A stretch of 20,378 nt of DNA, taken from positions 1 to 20,378 of the forward strand of contig QXVZ01032457.1 in the NCBI GenBank assembly GCA_008931825.1, written 5' to 3'. This DNA is from Phallusia fumigata. Its lineage: Eukaryota; Chordata; Ascidiacea; Phlebobranchia; Ascidiidae. Shown here piece by piece: positions 19,201-20,378 of this stretch (position 1 is the first letter of the stretch; each line of letters starts with the position of its first letter). The position numbers were made by a program, and so were the translations under genes. Under the pieces are notes generated by a model, which searched no databases, was not told the DNA's origin, and saw only the letters and a list, made by a program, of their open reading frames with translations.

Positions 19201-20316
19201 TTTATTAATCTAATAGCGTGCATATTCACAAGTTGCCGCAGACCCTCTGAAAACATCTGTTCTACATGTTAGGTAACTAAGCATCTGTACCGTTTGCAGG
19301 AAACTCACTGGAATTCCCAGAAAAAAATGCCAGCTGTTGTGCAAAAGTATCAGCGGGCTGATGATTTATCGACTGGAAAATCTATGTTACCCCCAGCCAC
19401 TCCAGAAGACCCAATATCACCCGAAGCACGAACTGCTCAATGGATACTAAGTAATGTCCCACATTCAAATAAGGAATCCAAGTGCTCTGATGTAGCAGAC
19501 ATGCACACAGTTTTGACACCCAAAGATGTGAGTGTTATTTGTAATGTTTTCTTATGAAGAGACATACTGTCACCGAATTTTATATCTATATGTATATATT
19601 TTGGCAGTTGGTTACAATGCCGCCTGTTCGTACCAACTGAACCCTCATTTTAGGCATTGAGTGTTTTGATATCTATATTTACCTAATATCTGTCATTTAC
19701 AAGAGAAAAACAAATAATGCAGAACAAGGTCACCAAAACAAAATAAAACTGGAAACTGCTATATTTATCGGTGCCCTTTGACAAAGCCAACACAAGTTGT
19801 TTTTCTCTATTTTTTACAAAGGTTTTTTTACACATTTTGGTCAAGAAAGAGTCATCTGAATTTCATTAAATTTGCACATATGATAGATCTGAATGGGCAT
19901 CTGAAGTTGTGCACTGACAAGTTTTTACACTCGCTCAACCATTAGCTGAGCCACAGGCCACCCAAATTTTTTTATTGCAGTTTTTGATCAGTGGTAGTTG
20001 ATACATTGCAAGCATTAAAATTATTTAAGGGTTTTGGATTTGGCTCAACCACTTATGCCAAAATTGTTTTTTTTTTGTTTACAGGCCATTTAGTTTTGGT
20101 TGCAACTTTATTTGAAAACCGCAATATGTGTCAATGTAAATAGCCTAGGAACCTTGCAAAAAAAAATAAATTGTAACTGATACTGCATAATGTTTGTAGT
20201 ATGAAGACCGAATAATTCGGCTGGAGACGGAAGTCGAACAGTTAAGATCAATTGACAAGGATAAAATGGAAATGCAGCGTAGCTTAGAACACAAGGTCTC
20301 TGCTCTACTGGAAAAG
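1214..20316 (+). CDS. RASAL2: RasGAP of the SYNGAP1/DAB2IP/RASAL2 family (multi-exon, 3' end outside window)
   Basis: Overall gene span; coding exons are listed separately. The product is a cytoplasmic, membrane-associated Ras GTPase-activating protein: family members stimulate GTP hydrolysis by Ras (and often Rap) through the RasGAP domain, and use PH and C2 domains to reach membranes. Joining 19 exons gives 1238 codons with every splice phase compatible and no internal stop. Order by residue: split PH (about 1-80 and 190-222), C2 (about 225-345), RasGAP (about 370-650), Ser-rich tail, coiled coil from about 1200. Residue numbers omit one PH exon that seems lost in the gap at 10191. The N-terminal PH exons resemble RASAL2 most closely; the C2 and RasGAP cores match all family members. 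A tunicate would probably have one pro-orthologue of the vertebrate paralogues, so the symbol marks the nearest match only. Family assignment is very sure; the exact vertebrate counterpart is not. Confidence 0.95.
1245..1793 (+). other. Intron 1
   Basis: AT-rich intron between exons 1 and 2, starting GTAAGA and ending TTTTAG. I see no other feature in it. Confidence 0.7.
1794..1918 (+). CDS. RASAL2: Exon 2, N-terminal half of split PH domain
   Basis: Phase 1 exon with acceptor gaattttag and donor GCA|GTAAGG. It encodes [19 protein letters not shown] followed by [19 protein letters not shown]. The pattern P-[ST]-H-x-[LM]-SCGQ-[ST] then W-x-x-[KR]-YC-[IV]-LTD-x-x-L is the N-terminal PH segment of vertebrate RASAL2, which has THRLSCGQS and WERKYCILTDSQL. 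That match is from memory but position by position. It places this exon in the same gene as the RasGAP exons 10 kb downstream. The two residues between SCGQT and W replace a longer loop in the vertebrate protein. Confidence 0.88.
2092..2173 (+). CDS. RASAL2: Exon 3, acidic PH loop
   Basis: Starts in phase 0 after acceptor tttatgtag and ends in phase 1 at CGATTGC|GTGAGT, a perfect donor. It encodes [16 protein letters not shown] and then [11 protein letters not shown], a strongly acidic stretch replacing the variable loop between PH halves in the family. A second frame is also open across the exon, but only this one continues the frame of exon 2. Its phase matches the acceptor at 8239, giving the junction TRL-Q-GRRKSF. 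Confidence 0.82.
3378..3392 (+). promoter_or_regulatory. CTCF-like core motif
   Basis: The 15 bases CCGCCAGGTGGCGCC match the CTCF core (CCASYAGRKGGCRS-like) at nearly all key positions, including CCAGGTGGCGC. The site lies near the left edge of the CpG-normal part of intron 3, about 2.9 kb upstream of the candidate internal first exon. The motif is read directly; binding is inferred. A chance match is possible. Confidence 0.4.
3646..3872 (+). repeat. Exact direct duplication around an N (unmerged contig overlap)
   Basis: Two identical 113-base copies, 3646-3758 and 3760-3872, flank a single N at 3759. Exact identity with only an N between is the mark of two contig ends that overlap but were not merged. 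Treat one copy as artefact. Confidence 0.93.
6270..6513 (+). CDS. Candidate alternative first exon, Arg/Ser-rich N terminus
   Basis: Open frame of 81 codons from ATG at 6270 (context AACATGA) to a phase 1 donor CATG|GTAACT. It starts [20 protein letters not shown] and is very basic towards its end ([18 protein letters not shown]). Vertebrate DAB2IP also has an alternative N terminus rich in Arg/Ser (RQRSRSRSRTR), so this may be the equivalent basic leader of a short isoform lacking the first PH half. The donor phase fits the candidate exon at 6732 and also the shared acceptor at 8239. Nothing else in this intron has this protein-like composition. It could instead belong to an unrelated small gene or be chance. 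Confidence 0.5.
6732..6818 (+). CDS. Candidate second exon of the alternative 5' end
   Basis: Follows an excellent acceptor with a pyrimidine tract (gatttttgtttag) and keeps the frame of the 6513 donor: [18 protein letters not shown], then [11 protein letters not shown]. It is basic and Ser/Thr-rich like the preceding candidate exon. Using the donor GTAC|GTGATA at 6819 it ends in phase 1 with base C, just as exon 3 does, and would join 8239 to give ASV-Q-GRRKSF. A stronger-looking donor, TCG|GTACGT at 6815, would leave phase 0 and not fit 8239; that is the main weakness of this call. Confidence 0.42.
6819..8177 (+). other. Last part of long intron 3, no supported gene
   Basis: CpG-normal to about 7700, then AT-rich and CpG-poor up to the shared exon. 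Open frames on either strand (for example 7350-7595) lack splice context and recognisable motifs. It may contain promoter sequence for an isoform starting at 8178. Confidence 0.45.
8178..8238 (+). CDS. Possible alternative start extending exon 4 upstream
   Basis: In frame with exon 4, the ATG at 8178 (A at -3) encodes [20 protein letters not shown] before the GRRKSF segment. The frame stays open without stops back to 8139. No upstream AG in this stretch fits the phase of the exon 3 donor, so if this segment is translated it is most easily explained as a separate first exon with its own promoter. Vertebrate SYNGAP1 and DAB2IP also use several promoters and starts. Confidence 0.4.
8239..8567 (+). 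CDS. RASAL2: Exon 4, Ser/Arg-rich linker within the split PH region
   Basis: For the long isoform the acceptor is most likely ttcctctatgcag, ending at 8238: it is pyrimidine-rich and the only nearby one in the phase set by exon 3. The exon encodes [20 protein letters not shown] at its start; [15 protein letters not shown] aligns with the family's LRRTVSVPSEGQF. The end, [13 protein letters not shown], resembles the basic KSQxKLDRxxSFR region between the PH halves. It ends in phase 0 at AAG|GTAAAG. Many Ser residues follow basic residues, so kinase and 14-3-3 sites are plausible. Open frame continues upstream to 8178 and beyond, see the alternative start. Confidence 0.8.
8685..9680 (+). repeat. 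Dispersed repeat, copy 1
   Basis: Degenerate copy of an intronic repeat. Shared landmarks with 16975-18065 include a TTCAAATTGGCACTCATGAT module near 8707, a TACATTAGAATGTAAG module near 9234, CATACATTTATGCTTG near 9518 and AACCCAATGTAA near 9569, followed by GTGTATGTGCAAT near 9649. No coding capacity or terminal repeats were evident. Boundaries are approximate. Confidence 0.6.
10191..10193 (+). CDS. RASAL2: Putative 3' remnant of a PH exon lost in the assembly gap
   Basis: A single N at 10191 is followed by AA and then a perfect donor GTAAGT at 10194. Unlike the other Ns it has no flanking duplicate, so it may hide missing sequence. The family has a conserved segment (SILGQxFCFE) directly before the VTxxSGxKCF segment found at 10473; no exon for it exists elsewhere in the window. 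If N is G, the last codon is GAA (Glu), exactly the residue expected, and phase 0 matches exon 5. The coordinates mark only the remnant. Confidence 0.4.
10473..10571 (+). CDS. RASAL2: Exon 5, C-terminal end of the PH domain
   Basis: A 33-codon exon, phase 0 at both ends, with acceptor aatgtttag and donor TTG|GTAAGT. It reads [20 protein letters not shown] then [13 protein letters not shown]. The family signature here is VTxxSGxKCFxCxSxxERDKWxENLRRxVxPNK, so the G-[ST]-[KR]-CF-x-C core, the ER pair, the invariant Trp of the PH C-terminal helix and RRAxNPN are all present. The next exon begins DNC, as in RASAL2 (PNK-DNC). The exon is short and hidden in an otherwise intronic stretch, but the match is unambiguous. 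Confidence 0.93.
10572..11632 (+). other. Intron between PH and C2 exons
   Basis: AT-rich intron from GTAAGT to TTTTAG. Two neighbouring open frames on the minus strand (11481-11227, 84 codons; 11173-10874, 99 codons) lie here. They have somewhat protein-like composition but no family that I recognise; they may be chance or an old element fragment. Confidence 0.6.
11633..11775 (+). CDS. RASAL2: Exon 6, start of the C2 domain
   Basis: Phase 0 start after aatatgttttag, phase 2 end at GACAG|GTTATT. It encodes [20 protein letters not shown] followed by [20 protein letters not shown]. This matches the first C2 strands of the family (LxLWxIEAKDLPAKKKYxCELCLDDxLxARTTSK) almost residue for residue. 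The family's C2 domain lacks the full set of calcium-binding aspartates, and here too only isolated acidic residues appear. Confidence 0.95.
11960..12130 (+). CDS. RASAL2: Exon 7, central C2 domain
   Basis: Acceptor aatttacag, donor AAATG|GTGAAC with a split Trp codon. Residues [15 protein letters not shown] and [20 protein letters not shown] are the FWGExFxF and HLYxxxxKKKKK motifs of the family C2 domain; the run of five lysines is conserved in RASAL2. YIGLVNL and SLEKW close the segment. The lysine-rich loop may contact acidic membrane lipids, an inference from its charge. Confidence 0.96.
12131..13206 (+). other. Intron 7
   Basis: AT-rich intron with an A-rich tract of overlapping AATAAA-like words near 12640-12665. 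A stretch near 12340-12400 loosely resembles 18110-18190. No gene seen. Confidence 0.6.
13207..13453 (+). CDS. RASAL2: Exon 8, end of C2 and start of RasGAP
   Basis: Completes the split Trp as [18 protein letters not shown], then [20 protein letters not shown], matching the family's IRIKxRFQTITILPMEQYK. The following [14 protein letters not shown] and the segment [16 protein letters not shown] correspond to KEFAEFVTSNY and CALVHILQSTGRAK, where the RasGAP fold begins. It ends in phase 0 at AAG|GTATGT. An 11-residue Asn/Lys-rich insert in the C2-RasGAP connector is shorter than the Gly-rich one of vertebrate DAB2IP. Confidence 0.96.
13522..13663 (+). CDS. RASAL2: Exon 9, RasGAP domain with arginine finger
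   Basis: Reads [18 protein letters not shown] then [20 protein letters not shown] and [10 protein letters not shown]. The Arg of FRENT (codon 13585-13587, about residue 431) is the catalytic arginine finger that inserts into the Ras active site; the family form is LIFRENT[IL]ATK. Its presence argues for an active GAP. Acceptor tttttcccag; donor CTGG|GTAGGA; intron after it only 59 bp. Confidence 0.97.
13723..13870 (+). CDS. RASAL2: Exon 10, RasGAP domain
   Basis: Encodes [20 protein letters not shown] and then [19 protein letters not shown]. The family equivalents are GEFIxALYESDENCEVDPSK and NLKMCCELAFCKIINS. Acceptor tttgtgtgcag; donor ATTGG|GTGAGT, phase 2. The loop between the two segments carries [11 protein letters not shown] in place of the vertebrate LIDHQ region. 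Confidence 0.97.
13978..14214 (+). CDS. RASAL2: Exon 11, RasGAP domain with FLR motif
   Basis: Contains [37 protein letters not shown] and [20 protein letters not shown]. FLRxxCP is the second invariant RasGAP signature (about residues 541-547); its Arg stabilises the finger loop. [17 protein letters not shown] is identical to vertebrate DAB2IP and RASAL2. Acceptor gtttacag, donor AGCAG|GTTTGC, phase 2. Confidence 0.98.
14295..14496 (+). CDS. RASAL2: Exon 12, end of RasGAP domain
   Basis: Reads [20 protein letters not shown], then [19 protein letters not shown] and VEVLPGLNE. The family has KFGxKEEYMxFMxxFLExEW, GF[DE]GYIDLGRELSxLHxLL and WEVxxQL. Acceptor ttttctcag; donor GAA|GTAGGT, phase 0. 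This ends the globular catalytic part. Confidence 0.97.
14582..14754 (+). CDS. RASAL2: Exon 13, helix after RasGAP and start of tail
   Basis: Begins [20 protein letters not shown], comparable with the family's LGPLPRVLxDITxxL helix that follows RasGAP, though the LPR part is replaced. The rest ([15 protein letters not shown] and on) is Ser/Thr/Pro-rich. Acceptor tatgcag; donor CCAAC|GTATGT, phase 2. Confidence 0.92.
14811..15000 (+). CDS. RASAL2: Exon 14, disordered tail
   Basis: A Ser/His-rich segment containing [20 protein letters not shown], where [11 protein letters not shown] resembles the SVSLMDLQDTHA motif of RASAL2's tail. The end, [12 protein letters not shown], joins exon 15 in phase 0 at GCT|GTAAGT. 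The intron before it is only 56 bp. Confidence 0.92.
15001..15591 (+). other. Intron 14
   Basis: AT-rich. Its 3' part contains the contig-overlap duplication at 15350-15584, so the real intron is about 118 bp shorter than assembled. The acceptor gtgcag lies just outside the duplicated unit and is intact. Confidence 0.8.
15350..15584 (+). repeat. Exact direct duplication around an N (unmerged contig overlap)
   Basis: Copies 15350-15466 and 15468-15584, 117 bases each and identical, separated by N at 15467. It lies wholly within an intron and does not affect coding sequence. Confidence 0.93.
15592..15799 (+). CDS. RASAL2: Exon 15, disordered tail with NPAY motif
   Basis: Starts [20 protein letters not shown] and includes [30 protein letters not shown] matches the conserved PLSFQNPVYHL motif of RASAL2; the NPxY core is the kind of sequence that PTB domains recognise, though partners here are unknown. 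Acceptor ttttgtgcag; donor AGAG|GTACCT, phase 1. A short Asn/Ser-rich tract opens the exon. Confidence 0.92.
15911..16612 (+). CDS. RASAL2: Exon 16, large Ser-rich tail exon
   Basis: The longest exon (702 bp), open throughout in one frame. It encodes [20 protein letters not shown], an acidic phospho-site-like cluster [20 protein letters not shown], a run [19 protein letters not shown], and later [14 protein letters not shown]. The SDSS and SDDDD stretches fit casein kinase 2 consensus. The family tail is similarly long, Ser-rich and poorly conserved. Acceptor tcggttgcag; donor CCAG|GTGAGT, phase 1. Reading through the donor gives GPGE then stop at 16618-16620, so intron retention would truncate the protein. 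Confidence 0.93.
16613..18611 (+). other. Intron 16, largely repeat
   Basis: Two-kilobase intron. Most of it from about 16975 to 18065 is the second copy of the dispersed repeat. Short hairpins occur, for example CTCCTA and TAGGAG at 16863-16879 and CTACTGC and GCAGTAG near 17053-17072. No gene seen. Confidence 0.65.
16975..18065 (+). repeat. Dispersed repeat, copy 2
   Basis: Shares several modules with 8685-9680 in the same orientation: TACATTAGTATGTAAG near 17085, GCACACATGATT near 17496, CATACATTTATGCTTG near 17904, GACCCAATGTAATG near 17957 and GTGTATGTGCAAT near 18032. Module order differs from copy 1: the GCACACATGAT module is placed inside the element here and at its start in copy 1. 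Confidence 0.6.
18612..18751 (+). CDS. RASAL2: Exon 17, tail
   Basis: Reads [20 protein letters not shown] and then [19 protein letters not shown]. Phase 1 start after tgtaccatcag and phase 0 end at CAG|GTGATG. The basic segment followed by a Gln-rich stretch parallels RASAL2's RAIQRQQTQQ before its SPVERTAAW motif. Identification rests mainly on frame continuity and this composition. Confidence 0.85.
18752..19299 (+). other. Intron 17
   Basis: Contains the contig-overlap duplication at 18827-19045; true length is about 110 bp less. Nothing else seen. Confidence 0.75.
18827..19045 (+). repeat. Exact direct duplication around an N (unmerged contig overlap)
   Basis: Copies 18827-18935 and 18937-19045, 109 bases each and identical, around N at 18936. 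Intronic; same artefact type as at 3759 and 15467. Confidence 0.93.
19300..19527 (+). CDS. RASAL2: Exon 18, SPxxRTAxW motif before the coiled coil
   Basis: Encodes [20 protein letters not shown], then [20 protein letters not shown] and [20 protein letters not shown] matches the conserved MSPVERTAAWVLNN of RASAL2, just upstream of the coiled coil (Pfam calls the wider region DUF3498). Acceptor accgtttgcag; donor GAT|GTGAGT, phase 0 at both ends. Confidence 0.94.
19528..20199 (+). other. Intron 18
   Basis: AT-rich, with a third partial copy of the dispersed repeat at about 19850-20075. Ends tgtttgtag. No gene seen. Confidence 0.65.
19850..20075 (+). repeat. Dispersed repeat, partial copy 3
   Basis: TTGCACATATGATAGATCTG near 19869, followed by CATCTGAAGTTGTGCACT and CCACAGGCCACCCAAA, aligns with TTGCACACATGATT, CAAAGTTGTGCACT and CAGCAGGCCCCCAAAA at 17494-17580 and with the module at 8707-8800. 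Confidence 0.55.
20200..20316 (+). CDS. RASAL2: Exon 19, start of C-terminal coiled coil
   Basis: Reads [20 protein letters not shown] and [19 protein letters not shown]. Ile, Leu, Val and Met recur at heptad a and d positions, as expected for the family's C-terminal coiled coil (YEQEISKLKERL in RASAL2), which mediates trimerisation in SYNGAP1. Phase 0 at both ends, with donor AAG|GTTGGC. The gene continues beyond the window; stop codon and 3' untranslated region are not included. Confidence 0.92.
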
Positions 20317-20378
20317 GTTGGCTTTGTTTCCTTATAAGGCTTAAGTCGTTGACTCATTTCCTGTTTTCCAAAAAATAA

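Noticed and set aside
1..20378. Bacterial-type operon, CRISPR array or phage-like system
   Set aside because: No prokaryotic gene organisation or regularly spaced repeats; introns with GT..AG ends and an animal RasGAP gene explain the window.

Overview
This window is animal DNA. It is AT-rich, has spliceosomal introns with standard GT..AG ends, and carries one large multi-exon gene on the + strand that runs off the right edge. The very short introns in the catalytic core (56-107 bp), the general compactness and the protein divergence suggest an invertebrate chordate, most likely a tunicate such as Ciona. That placement is inference; the protein family is not in doubt.

The gene encodes a Ras GTPase-activating protein of the SYNGAP1/DAB2IP/RASAL2 family. 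I could join 19 exons by hand with consistent splice phases from 1214 to 20316. The encoded order is: N-terminal half of a split PH domain (1214-2173), a Ser/Arg-rich linker (8239-8567), the C-terminal end of the PH domain (10473-10571), a C2 domain (11633-13330), the RasGAP domain with its arginine finger (13331-14496), a long Ser-rich low-complexity tail (14582-19527) and the start of the C-terminal coiled coil (20200-20316). The joined exons give 1238 codons, with no stop codon reached before the window ends.

Layout. 1-1181: left flank with no supported gene. 1214-2173: three exons of the long, RASAL2-type N terminus. 2174-8238: a 6 kb intron that is normal in CpG content from about 3120 to 7700, unlike the CpG-poor DNA on both sides. 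This intron holds a CTCF-like motif (3378-3392) and two candidate alternative 5' exons (6270-6513, 6732-6818) encoding an Arg/Ser-rich N terminus reminiscent of DAB2IP. 8178-8567: the shared linker exon, with a possible third start. 8568-11632: two introns, a repeat copy and a real assembly gap (N at 10191) that appears to have swallowed the middle PH exon. 11633-15000: the compact C2 and RasGAP core. 15001-20378: widely spaced tail exons, with further copies of the dispersed repeat in the introns.

The assembly joins contigs with single Ns. Three of the four Ns (3759, 15467, 18936) sit between two identical 109-117 bp copies, so they are unmerged contig overlaps and not biological tandem duplications. 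The fourth (10191) has no flanking duplicate.
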